From positions 434,001 to 498,000 of the forward strand of contig CAVQOL010000001.1 of NCBI GenBank assembly GCA_963714415.1: a stretch of 64,000 nucleotides of DNA, given 5' to 3'. The notes under the pieces are model-generated. The model ran no database searches. It worked only from the letters and a program-made list of their open reading frames with translations, and was not told where the DNA came from. Position numbers and translations under genes: made by a program. The DNA comes from JAGXRK01 sp963714415. Lineage in GTDB: Bacteria; Bacteroidota; Ignavibacteria; Ignavibacteriales; Ignavibacteriaceae. Positions 36,435-46,124 of this stretch are shown in pieces. Numbering within the stretch: position 1 is the first letter of the stretch; each line of letters opens with the position of its first letter.

Positions 36435-39400
36435 ATGTCCAAAGGCGTATTGGTAATAGGCGGTGGAATTGCCGGGATACAGGCATCATTAGACCTTGCC
36501 AACAGCGGTTATCGGGTTTACCTGGTTGAGAAGGATCCTGCGATTGGTGGAAGAATGGCGCAGCTTGATAAAACCTTTCCCACTATGGATTGCAGCATTT
36601 GAATCCTTGGGCCAAAGGCTATGGATGTCGGTCGGCATCCGAATATAGAACTTCTGACTCTCGCACAGGTAACTAAACTCGAAGGAGTCGCTGGTAATTT
36701 CACTGCAACTGTTGAATGTAGACCGCGTTATGTTATTGCAGATAAATGTACTGGCTGCGGTGATTGTGCTATTGCTTGCCCGCAAACTACTTTAAATGAA
36801 TGGGATCTTGGATTAGCCGCACGTAAAGCAATTTACAGACCTTACCCTCAGGCCGTTCCCTCTGCTTATGTAATTGATTTTGATACATGTTTAAATACCG
36901 AAACCCATTTTGTTTGTGAGCGTTGCAGGAATACATGCAAGCGGGATGCAATAGACCACGATATGAAACCAGTAACTAAAAAGTTAAATGTCGGTTCGGT
37001 TATTGTCGCCACAGGATTTGAAGAGTTTCATCCTCACGTAATGAAGAATTATGGATACGGAACATGGCAAAATGTAATGACCAGTCTGGAGTTTGAAAGA
37101 TTACTAAATGCTTCCGGTCCTACTGAAGGACACGTTATAAGACCCTCCGATAAAAAAGTTCCGAAAAATCTTGTGTTCATTCAGTGTGTTGGCGCAAGAG
37201 GTGAAGGCGGCAGACCAAACTGCTCACGTTATTGCTGCATGAATGCAGTTAAAGATGCTCTTCTTATTAAACAACATGAACCCGAAGTTGAATCCTGCAC
37301 AATTTTATATACGGATATAAGGGCATTTGGTAAAGGCTTCGATAGATTCGTTGATAGAACCAACCAAGAAGATTATATAAAATTTATTCGCGGAAGACCA
37401 AGCAAGTTAATGGAAGTTGAGAACGATGATGTGGAGATTTTTGTTGAAGATACAGAGACACAAAAACAGTTACGTATGCATTCGGATTTGGTTATCCTAA
37501 GCTGTGCAGGAATTCCGAATCCGGGAACTGCAGAACTTGCAGATGTTTTAGGATTGAAAACAAACGAAATAGGTTTCTTTGCAATTGGTGCAGAAGAAAA
37601 ACCTGTTGAAACTACAAAACGTGGTGTGTTTGTGTGTGGAAGTGCCGGTGGTCCGCAGACTATTCCCGATTGTGTTGCCCAGGCATCTGCCGCTGCTGCA
37701 CAAGCTTCAATTTATGTAAAAGATTATAAATTGCCCGAACCCGAACCATTAGTTCCAAAACCAATTGAAGCAGGGACTGAACCAAGAATTGGTGTTTTTA
37801 TTTGCAGATGCGGTGCAAACATTGGAAGAGTTGTTAAAACCGATGAACTTGCTATAGAAGCTGAAAAATTTCCAAATGTTGTTTACTCAGGGGTGGCTCT
37901 GTTTGCATGTGCCGATACCGGACAAAATGAAATTAAAGAAAAAATACAGGAACATAATTTAAACAGGGTTGTTGTTGCTGCTTGTACACCAAGAACTCAT
38001 GAACCCGTTTTCAGACAAGCTTGTCTTGAAGCAGGATTAAATTCTTATCTGCTTGAAATGGCAAACATTCGCGATCAGTGCACGTGGGTACACGCTAAAG
38101 CTCGTGAACAAGCCTACGGCAAATCACTTGATTTGATCCGAATGGCGGTTGCACGCTCTGCTCATCTCGAACAACTAAAAGCAACCGAAGTTGAAACAAC
38201 TAAACATGTTTTGGTTATCGGGGGTGGAGTGGCCGGCATGCAGGCTGCGTTAAATTCTTCTGAAATGGGATTTGATGTCACGCTAGTTGAAGCTACGGAT
38301 CATTTGGGTGGAAGAGTTAAAAATCTTTATTCCGTTTTTCCGCCGAATAAGAACAACTCAAATCCTGCAGATTTATTAATAGAAAAAATTAATAATTCAA
38401 ACATAAATGTTTTGCTAAATGTTCAGGTAAAACAAATTTCCGGATTCGTTGGAAACTTTGAAGTTACTTTCGAAACAAATAACGGCACTGCCAAACTGGA
38501 ACCATTAAAGATCGGTGCCATTATAATTGCTATTGGCACTTCTCTCTTCACTCCTAACGGTAAATGGAATTACCAAAAACCGAATGTAATCACTTCAATG
38601 GAATTAGAAAATATTCTTTCCGGCGGTGATGAAACAGGACTATTAAAGAATTCTAAAAGAGCAGTATTCATTCAATGCGTTGGCTCAAGATGCAAAGATG
38701 AAGGATATACTGGCTGTTCAAGATATTGCTGCCCTACATCTGTTAAGCAGTCAATTGAACTCAAAGAAAAAGGAATTGATTGCACAATTCTCTATCGTGA
38801 TATGCGAATGGTTAGCCGGGGTGCGGAAGAATATTATCGTGATGCCAGGAAAAAAGGAATTCTCTTCCTTCGTTATGATTTAGATCATCCATTAAAATTT
38901 AATGGAGATGAAAAAATTGAAAGCATTTCGTTTGAAGATACTCTTTTAAAAAGAGAAATAACCGTTCCAACAGATCTTGTAATTCTTGCAACCGGAATGG
39001 TAAATGAAAAAGAGCACTCTGAAGCTCTTAGACAATTAACAAAAGTTCCGCGCGGAGATGATGGTTTCTTCTTAGAACGGCATCCGGAATTAGGGCCTGT
39101 TGAAACCTGTATTGATGGAGTCTTTTTGTGTGGAACAATTCAAGCTCCTAAAGATATTTCTGACACTTTAACTCAAGCATCAGCGGCGGCAGCTAAAGCC
39201 GGAGAGTTGTTGAATAAAGACAAACTTTATATAGAACCAACTGTGTGCGAAGTTACTCCGGATTTATGCAGAGCTTGCGGAACCTGTGTTGACATCTGTG
39301 AATATCATGCTCCCGGTTTAGAGGTTCAACCGGATGGAAGAGAGGTTGCTCAAATAAACAAAGCTCTTTGTAAAGGCTGCGGAACCTGTGCGGTTTGGTG

Positions 39401-39488
39401 TCCGACAAATGCTATTACAGCCAAACACTTTACCGACAATCAAATTGGTGCAATGATAACAGCTTTGTTTGAAGATTATCATTTATAA
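36435..39488 (+). CDS. hdrA: HdrA-like flavoprotein, tandem two-module form, selenoprotein (UGA at codon 56)
   Basis: ATG 36435 after AAAGGA. The frame reads VLVIGGGIAGIQASLDLANS (FAD motif), then TFPTMDCSI-UGA-ILGPKAMDVGRHPNI. Other HdrA proteins have Cys at the UGA (36600-36602). Both sides are in the same frame, so reading through as Sec gives 1017 residues. Module 1 (~1-440) has ferredoxin motifs CTGCGDCAIACP and CERCRNTC. Module 2 (~450-1017) begins IGVFICRCGANIG, has VLVIGGGVAGMQAAL (~592) but lacks the TMDCSIC site (SVFPPNKNNSNP instead). It ends with CRACGTCVDIC and CKGCGTCAVWCP clusters. HdrA is the electron-bifurcating FAD subunit. Confidence 0.92.
36623..36640 (+). promoter_or_regulatory. 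SECIS-like hairpin for hdrA (1)
   Basis: GGATGTC (36623-36629), loop GGTC (36630-36633), GGCATCC (36634-36640): a 7-bp stem with one T-G wobble, starting 20 bases after the UGA. A GGUC-containing apical loop is what bacterial SelB recognises in the E. coli fdhF element, and the distance fits bacterial SECIS. The same hairpin, with the wobble replaced by C-G, occurs after the second hdrA UGA. Confidence 0.85.
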
Positions 39489-39513
39489 TGGCTTAGATAA
39501 TTAACAATGATTT

Positions 39514-40014
39514 ATGTCTGAAGCAAAAATTAAAATAAAAAAGACAAAAGAAACTAAAACTTCTGCAAAGAAAGTATTCGAGCCCAAAGTTTTGGTCTTC
39601 GCTTGCAACTGGTGTTCATATGCAGGAGCGGATAATGCCGGGGTCAGCAGAATTTCTTATTCCCCTAACGTAAGATTGCTGCGAACAATGTGTTCCGGGA
39701 GAGTCCATCCTTCATTTGTGTTAAAAGCCTTTGTTGAAGGTTCGGACGGTGTAATTGTTTCCGGCTGCCACTTTGGTGATTGCCACTATATGTTTGGAAA
39801 TTACCGCGCCGAGGAACAATACGAAAAATTAATGGAGATCGTTAAGCTTTTAGGATTGGAACCTGAAAGAATAGCACTCGAGTGGATATCAGCTGCAGAG
39901 GGTCCTCGCTTTGCTGAAGTGATTAACAACTTCGTTGAACAAATACGAAAAATTGGACCAAGTCCTTTGTTTAATGGATTTGACAAATCATTAAAGTCCG
40001 GAAACTTTGATTGA
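39514..40014 (+). CDS. mvhD: MvhD-like [2Fe-2S] electron-transfer subunit
   Basis: 166 residues. The MvhD signature is complete: FACNWCSYAGADNAGVSRIS, RTMCSGRVHPSFV and VSGCHFGDCHY, the Cys residues that hold a [2Fe-2S] cluster. All are Cys (no Sec). In methanogens MvhD passes electrons from a hydrogenase or formate dehydrogenase to HdrA; neither donor is encoded here. A basic N-terminal extension (SEAKIKIKKTKETKTSAKK) is unusual. It starts 25 bases after hdrA and overlaps the next gene. Confidence 0.9.
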   Translation: MSEAKIKIKKTKETKTSAKKVFEPKVLVFACNWCSYAGADNAGVSRISYSPNVRLLRTMCSGRVHPSFVLKAFVEGSDGVIVSGCHFGDCHYMFGNYRAEEQYEKLMEIVKLLGLEPERIALEWISAAEGPRFAEVINNFVEQIRKIGPSPLFNGFDKSLKSGNFD

Positions 40015-41137
40015 ACTAAAAAACTATAGGGTAAATGAATGTCTTGAGTGCGGACGCTGCACAGGTGTTTGTCCGGTAGCAAAGACTCATCACAATTTTT
40101 CTCCTCGAAGAATTATATCTAGAGGAATTTCGCAGGGAGTAAAAGCTCTTTCCAGCGATCCGACTATCTGGTCTTGCTTAACTTGTAAACAGTGTGAAAA
40201 TGTTTGCCCCGCAGATATTCCCTATTCTGAAATGACTAAAAAAGTGCGCGCAGTTGCAAAAGAATTAAATGTTGAAAAAACTTGTACACACGGCGGAGTT
40301 TTCGAGCAAATATCAAATCTTATGACCCGTCCGGATATCAGTCAAAACAGGTTAGATTGGTTAACAAGTGATTTGAAAATAAGAAAGAGAGAATCGGATA
40401 CTATTTTCTTTACTGGATGCTCTCCCTACTTTGCAGCGTACTTTGGAGAACCTTATTCTGAAACCTTGCTTGGTTCACTTCAATCTTCTGTAAAATTGAT
40501 GAACAAAATTGGCATCGAACCTCTTTTACTAAAAAATGAATTGTGCTGCGGGCACGATTTTCTTTTAAGAGGTGAGCCTGAAAAGTTTAAGAAAATAGCT
40601 ACACTACTATCGGATCAGATTAGGAAAACTAAAGCAAAAAGAATTGTGTTCTCCTGCCCCGAATGTATGGTGACTCTTCGTGATGAATATCCTAAGGTGG
40701 TTGGCAATCTTGGTGTTGAGTTGATTCATTTATCTGAGCTTATCGAACCAAAACTTGATGAGCTCAAATTTGAACCTGCAGATTTCTCTGCAGCATATCA
40801 AGATCCCTGCAGGCTTGGAAGATACTCGGGATTATACGATCAACCAAGAAAGATATTAAGCTCAATCGAAGGTGTTGATTTAAAAGAATTACATCACCAT
40901 AAAAAGAATTCTGTTTGCTGTGGAAACACAGCCTGGATTTCCTGCGATGCGGGAACAAAAGAATTACAGAATAAAAAAATGAAAGAAGTCAAAGACACAG
41001 GCTGTAACAATCTTTTAACGGCCTGTCCAAAATGTTTTATCCATCTTACCTGTGCGCAAGATGGTAAAAAAGAACCAACGAATGGTTCAATAAAAATAAA
41101 TGATATGTGGAACTTTTTAGGAAAACACTTGCAGTAG
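40007..41137 (+). CDS. HdrC-HdrB fusion (HdrD-like iron-sulfur protein with two CCG domains)
   Basis: 376 residues. The N-terminal ferredoxin part has CLECGRCTGVCP and CLTCKQCENVCP (HdrC-like). Two CCG (HdrB-like) domains follow: CSPYF ... LCCGHDF ... CPECM, and CRLGRY ... VCCGNTAW ... CPKCF. Such domains hold noncubane [4Fe-4S] clusters that reduce disulfides or other substrates. The start is TTG 40007, overlapping the mvhD stop; no ATG is near. The substrate in bacteria without CoM-S-S-CoB is unknown. Together with hdrA and mvhD it makes a first Hdr set. Confidence 0.85.
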   Translation: MIELKNYRVNECLECGRCTGVCPVAKTHHNFSPRRIISRGISQGVKALSSDPTIWSCLTCKQCENVCPADIPYSEMTKKVRAVAKELNVEKTCTHGGVFEQISNLMTRPDISQNRLDWLTSDLKIRKRESDTIFFTGCSPYFAAYFGEPYSETLLGSLQSSVKLMNKIGIEPLLLKNELCCGHDFLLRGEPEKFKKIATLLSDQIRKTKAKRIVFSCPECMVTLRDEYPKVVGNLGVELIHLSELIEPKLDELKFEPADFSAAYQDPCRLGRYSGLYDQPRKILSSIEGVDLKELHHHKKNSVCCGNTAWISCDAGTKELQNKKMKEVKDTGCNNLLTACPKCFIHLTCAQDGKKEPTNGSIKINDMWNFLGKHLQ

Positions 41138-41149
41138 CAGGAGTAAATT

Positions 41150-43777
41150 ATGGAAGCTGAACAATTAAGGATTGGTGTATTCGTTTGCGATTGCGGTCTG
41201 AACATCGCCGGAACAGTGGATACTCAAGCAGTTACTGATTTCGCAGCAAAGTTGCCGGATGTTGTTTGCGTAATTCGCAACAAGTATACCTGTGCCGATC
41301 CCGGGCAGAACGAGATCCAAAAAGCTATAACCGAGCATAACCTGAATAGGGTTGTGGTTGCTTCCTGTTCACCTCGCATGCACGAACCAACTTTCCGCGG
41401 TTGCGTTTGGGATGTCGGAATGAATCCATATTTAATGGAGATGGCAAACCTTCGCGAGCATTGCAGTTGGGTTCACGTAAATGATAAAGAAGGTGCAACA
41501 GAAAAGGCTAAAGATCTCGTTGCAAGTGCTGTCGCACGCGCGCGTTTTCTTGAAGCACAGAATGAGATGACTTTACCAGTCACTCAGGCTGCGCTGGTTA
41601 TTGGAGGAGGCGTTGCAGGTATTCAGGCAGCATTAGATCTGGCAGACGGTGGACATAAAGTCTATCTGGTTGAAAAACAGCCATCAATCGGTGGTATAAT
41701 GGCTGCGCTGGATAAGACTTATCCTACGATGGACTGTAGTATATGAATTCTTGGGCCTAAGGCTATGGATGCCGGTCGGCATCCCAATATAACCCTAATG
41801 ACCTACAGTGAAGTAGCAGATGTTTCCGGCTATGTAGGAAACTTCAAAGTTACCGTGCGCAAAAAAGCACGATACGTAGATCCTGATCTATGTAATGCCT
41901 GTGGTGAGTGCGCTAAAATTTGTCCGCAAATTACGCCGGATGCTTACCAGCAAGGTTTTTCATCTAGAAAAGCTATTTATATGGAATTTCCCCAGGCTGT
42001 GCCTTCTGCTTATCTGATTGATATGGAAACATGTTTGGGCAATAATCCAATTGCTTGTGGTAAGTGTGAAGTGGTTTGTGATAAAAAATGTATAGACTTT
42101 GATATGAAAGATCAGTTGGTGAAAATTGAAGTTGGTGCAATTATAGTTGCAACTGGAATGGGTGTTTACGATCCAACTGAAATTGAAGAATTCGGCTACA
42201 GTAAATATGATAATGTAATTACTAGCATGGAGTTTGAAAGATTAATCTGTGCAGGCGGACCAACAGAAGGACATTTTGTAAGACCGGGTGATAAAAAGAG
42301 ACCGAAACGAATCGGTTTTATTCAATGTGTTGGATCGCGTTCAAAAAAATACGGCTCTGAATATTGTTCAAACATTTGTTGTATGAATACAATTAAAGAT
42401 ACTCTCCTGCTTCGGGATCACTATCCTGACACTGAAAACTATGTGTTCTACACGGATATAAGAGCCTTCGGTAAAGGTTTTGAAGATATGTATATGCGTT
42501 CAAAAGCAGAAGGTGTTAAATATATTAGAGGAATTCCGGGCGAGATATTATCCCTTAACGGTAATGGTGATTTAAAAATTGAAGTTGAAAATACTTTAAC
42601 TGGACAACTGGAAAATTATGAACTCGATATGGTTGTTCTTTCGGTAGGAGTAAAACCACAGGATGACTCGCCTTCAATCCGTAAGCTTCTCACTTTATCG
42701 AAAACTTCAGATGGATTTATGATGGAGGCTCATCCTAAACTGAAGCCTGTGGATGCACCGACGAGAGGGGTTTTCTTTGCAGGCTGCGTTGAATCTCCAA
42801 AAGATATAAAAGATAGCGTAACGCAAGCCGGTGCCGCAGCGGCACATGCACAAATACTTTTAAATGCAGGTAAAGTTAAAATTGAAGCAATAACTTCTAG
42901 AATCGATCTTGACCTTTGTACTAAATGCGGGCAGTGTGCTGCTGTTTGTCCTTATGGTGCCATCAAATGGGCAAAAGGAGAATTGCCTCAACTTATTGAA
43001 GCAGCTTGTGCCGGCTGTGGATCGTGTGGTGCCGAATGCAAATTCGATGCTATAACAATGCGCCATTTCAGCGATCACCAGTTACTTGCCCAGGTTGATT
43101 CCATACTCGAAAATGAACCGATGAAAAAACTTCTTACATTTGCCTGTAACTGGTGCAGTTATGCCGGAGGAGACTTTGCAGGTATTTCAAGACTTCAGTA
43201 TCCTGTACATTCAAGATTAATTAGAACTATGTGCAGCGCAAGAATACAGGAAGATTTTGTTCTTCATGCTTTTGAAAAAGGTGCACCGATGGTGCTTGTT
43301 TCCGGATGTCATTTTGCCGATTGTCATTACATCAGCGCTAATAGGCAAACAGTAAGAAGAGTTCTAAGATTGTGGGATAAACTAGATAAACTTCAAATCA
43401 GACCTGAACGACTGCAACTTGAGTGGATAAGTGCTGCGGAAGGTCAGAAGTTTGCAAGCGTGATGAGAAAGCTTGATGAAAAACGGAAAGATGTGGTACA
43501 GGAAGAAGTCGATTACGCAATCGAAGCTTTAAAAGCAGATAAGCTGAAGGGTGATGCCCGAAAAGCAGCAATGGAACAATTAAAATGTCCTAGACCTCCG
43601 GAGCCATTATCGATACCTTCGTTCACAAATGGTGAAAGCGTTTTCCAATGCTTAAGTTGCGGTCACACCTTTACCGGTCACTACGATCCTAAAGAAGAAC
43701 TAGTAGAATGGTCCTGTCCACTAAGTGAATGTAAGAGTAACAGCATAAGAGTACACAGAAAAAGAGCTGGCAAATGA
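41150..43777 (+). CDS. hdrA: HdrA-MvhD fusion with C-terminal zinc ribbon, selenoprotein (UGA at codon 199)
   Basis: 875 residues if the in-frame UGA (41744-41746) is read as Sec. Residues ~1-140 are the HdrA N-terminal domain (IGVFVCDCGLNIAG). Residues ~145-650 are the FAD/ferredoxin part: VIGGGVAGIQAALDLADGG, YPTMDCSI-UGA-ILGPKAMDAGRHPNI, then CNACGECAKICP, CTKCGQCAAVCP and CAGCGSCGAECK. Residues ~659-790 are a full MvhD domain (CNWCSYAGGDFAG, TMCSARI, GCHFADCHY). The last ~50 residues have CLSCGHTF and CPLSECKS, a zinc-ribbon-like tail I have not seen named in HdrA. It overlaps hdrC by 4 bases. Confidence 0.92.
41767..41784 (+). promoter_or_regulatory. SECIS-like hairpin for hdrA (2)
   Basis: GGATGCC (41767-41773), loop GGTC (41774-41777), GGCATCC (41778-41784): a perfect 7-bp stem, 20 bases after the UGA at 41744-41746. 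Position and loop are identical to the first hdrA hairpin. Confidence 0.87.
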
Positions 43778-44268
43778 CCGAACCAAAAACAGTTGTAAAT
43801 TTTGAAAAGAGGAAAGAGCTGGAAAAAATCCTTGGGGCAGATCACGTAAGCTACTGCTATCAATGCGGGGCATGTGTCGGTGATTGCCCTAGTGCACGAT
43901 TCTATAATGGATTTAATCCTCGTGAGATAATGCTTAAATCACTTATTGGTGATATTGATGATTTGACAGCTGAAAATTCAATTATCTGGAAGTGCTCTAA
44001 TTGTTACAATTGTTATGAAAGGTGTCCGCAAGATGTTCGACCTGTAGAAGTAATTATTGCATTAAAAAACATTGCTTCGCAGAACGAAACTTCTCCAAAA
44101 GAAATTTTAGAGGTTACAAAAAGAGTGAAAGAAACCGGCTACAGTGTGCCAATCGTATCCTCAAGCAACAGAATACGTGAAGAGCTCGGACTTCCACCGC
44201 TTAAAATAATTGATGTAACAGAACTAGAAGTGATCCTGAAACCGGATAACGAGGCAGATAAAAAATGA
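43774..44268 (+). CDS. hdrC: Heterodisulfide reductase subunit C-like ferredoxin
   Basis: 164 residues. Two [4Fe-4S] motifs, CYQCGACVGDCPSARF (~residue 28) and CSNCYNCYERCPQDV (~74), lie in an all-helical HdrC frame. It relays electrons from HdrA to HdrB. The C-terminal tail (LPPLKIIDVTELEVIL) is usual for HdrC. It overlaps both neighbours by 4 bases (ATGA), so hdrA-hdrC-hdrB are coupled. Confidence 0.92.
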   Translation: MTEPKTVVNFEKRKELEKILGADHVSYCYQCGACVGDCPSARFYNGFNPREIMLKSLIGDIDDLTAENSIIWKCSNCYNCYERCPQDVRPVEVIIALKNIASQNETSPKEILEVTKRVKETGYSVPIVSSSNRIREELGLPPLKIIDVTELEVILKPDNEADKK

Positions 44269-45167
44269 AAATGGCATTTTTCCCGGGATGCATTATCCCG
44301 GTTAAATATCCTTATATGGAAGCAGCAATAAGGAAAACAATTCCGCCTTTAGGAATTGAAATTGTTGATCTCGATGGATTTACATGCTGCCCTGACCCAA
44401 TTCACTTTAAAGCGGCAGACAACCTTGGATGGGTAACCTTAGCAGCAAGAAATTTATGTGTCGCTGAAGAAGCGGGTTTGGATATTTTTACTATCTGCTC
44501 TGGTTGTACTGAAACTCTTTCTGAAGCAAGTTATATGCTTAATGAAAACTCTGATTTGAGAAAAAGAGTTAACAAAAGGTTAGCGCGTGTCGGAAAGGAA
44601 TACAAAGGGACTGTAAAAGTAAAACATTTAGTTACTGTATTAAGAGATGATATTGGGGTTGAGAAAATAAAAGCTACCGTAAAGAATCCGTTGAAAGATG
44701 TTATGATCGCTGTTCATTATGGATGTCATCTTTTAAAGCCCAGTGCTTTTATGAAAGTGGATGATCCGGATGATCCGCATGTAATGGATACATTAATAAG
44801 AGCAATAGGTGCTGAAACTTGCAGACATAAAGAATGGTATCTTTGCTGCGGCAGGGCATGCTTCGATCAATCATTAAGGGAAGATATGACCGAATGTGTT
44901 TTAGATTCCGTGAGGAAGATGGAAGCTGATTGCATGGGAATGATTTGTCCAACTTGCTTTTCCTCCTTTGACCTTGGACAAATTATGCTTGAAAGAAAAA
45001 AGAAGGACTCAGATAACAGTGTTAAAATGGTTTCACCGGTTTATTATTTTCAGTTGCTTGGTTTGGCCCAGGGGCTGCAACCGGAGGAGGTTGGTCTTAA
45101 TCGCCACAAAATCAAGTTAGATGCAGTTCTGGAAAAAATGAGTTTAAACAAACGAGTTGAAAATTAA
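44265..45167 (+). CDS. hdrB: Heterodisulfide reductase subunit B-like CCG protein
   Basis: 300 residues. Starts MKMAFFPGCIIPVKYPYMEA, as in HdrB. CCG motifs: first with GFTCCPDPIHF and CSGCTETL, second with HYGCHLLKP, LCCGRACFD and CPTCFSSFD. In methanogenic HdrB these Cys residues hold two noncubane clusters at the disulfide site. It belongs to the second Hdr set (HdrA-MvhD, HdrC, HdrB). No terminator separates it from the NmrA gene 21 bases later. Confidence 0.92.
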   Translation: MKMAFFPGCIIPVKYPYMEAAIRKTIPPLGIEIVDLDGFTCCPDPIHFKAADNLGWVTLAARNLCVAEEAGLDIFTICSGCTETLSEASYMLNENSDLRKRVNKRLARVGKEYKGTVKVKHLVTVLRDDIGVEKIKATVKNPLKDVMIAVHYGCHLLKPSAFMKVDDPDDPHVMDTLIRAIGAETCRHKEWYLCCGRACFDQSLREDMTECVLDSVRKMEADCMGMICPTCFSSFDLGQIMLERKKKDSDNSVKMVSPVYYFQLLGLAQGLQPEEVGLNRHKIKLDAVLEKMSLNKRVEN

Positions 45168-45187
45168 TAATTAAAGAGGTTAAAGCA

Positions 45188-46066
45188 ATGAGTAAAAACA
45201 TTCTTATAATTGGTGCTGCGGGTCATTATGTTACCATTGAAGTAATAAAATTGCTTGCTAATAAAGACGTTAATTTAAGGGTTGCTTGCCGACATCCGGA
45301 AAAGGCAAAAAAAATGAATATACCAAAGGTGGAATTGAAACAGTTCGATTACCTAAATGCCGAACAATTTAAAGACCTTTTTGATGGTATCGAAAACTGG
45401 ATGCTGGTCTCTCCGCCCTCACATCATAACCTACAGGATCAGGTTGGAAAAATGGTTAGTATTGCTGCCAAAGCAGGAGTAAAAAATGTAGTTAATATTT
45501 CAGCTTTGGGTATTCAGGATGATAGTCATCCAATGAGACAAATTGAGCAACATATTGAAGATTCAGGATTGAATTATACTTTCCTCAGACCAAATTGTTA
45601 TATGCAAAATTTTAACTTGTACTTCCGACCCAGCATTGTTGAGGAAGATGCTATTAGATTACCAGCCGGAAAGACAAAAACAAGTCTTGTGGATGTTCGG
45701 GATGTAGCTGAAATAGCTGAAAAAGAGCTTACAAAAGACGTGCTAAAAAACAAAACATATCAGCTAACAGGACCCGAAGCGTTAACTCTTGATCAGGTGG
45801 CAAATATTTTCACTGAAGAGTTAGGCAGAAACATAGAATATAAAGATGTTGATGAAGAAGAGTATAGAACTATACTGCAAATGGATGGATGGTATCCGGA
45901 ATCAATCGATGCATCTATTAGTCTATGCAGATATGTCAGGCAGGGATGGAATTCCATGGTTACTTCCGGAGTATCTGATATTCTTGGCAGAGAGGCACGG
46001 ACATTTAGAGAATATGTTCGAGGTAATAAAAATCTGTGGGCAGTTCCTGATACAAATAGTGAATAA
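45188..46066 (+). CDS. NmrA-like NAD(P)-binding protein
   Basis: 292 residues, start ATG 45188 after AAAGAGG. ILIIGAAGHYVTIEVIKLLA is a Rossmann start, with H-Y-V in place of the common xxG. FLRPNCYMQNFNLYF and RLPAGKTKTSLVDVRDVAEI are the NmrA/QOR2-type substrate loops. Last gene of the kor-hdr cluster; it could use NAD(P)H as a redox partner, but this is only positional. The sel operon converges on it, 58 bases away. Confidence 0.82.
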   Translation: MSKNILIIGAAGHYVTIEVIKLLANKDVNLRVACRHPEKAKKMNIPKVELKQFDYLNAEQFKDLFDGIENWMLVSPPSHHNLQDQVGKMVSIAAKAGVKNVVNISALGIQDDSHPMRQIEQHIEDSGLNYTFLRPNCYMQNFNLYFRPSIVEEDAIRLPAGKTKTSLVDVRDVAEIAEKELTKDVLKNKTYQLTGPEALTLDQVANIFTEELGRNIEYKDVDEEEYRTILQMDGWYPESIDASISLCRYVRQGWNSMVTSGVSDILGREARTFREYVRGNKNLWAVPDTNSE

Positions 46067-46124
46067 TAATATCTCGATTGAAAGTAAATTCACCTGGAAT
46101 GCGGAGATTAAAACAGTAATCTAA

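Noticed and set aside
36600..36602. hdrA UGA as one more frameshift artefact
   Set aside because: The codon before and after are in the same frame, the site is the known Cys/Sec site, a SECIS-like hairpin follows, and the second hdrA has the same arrangement.
39514..40014. MvhD as a selenoprotein (as in some BamF/VhuD proteins)
   Set aside because: All cluster ligands are encoded by Cys codons and no in-frame UGA occurs.
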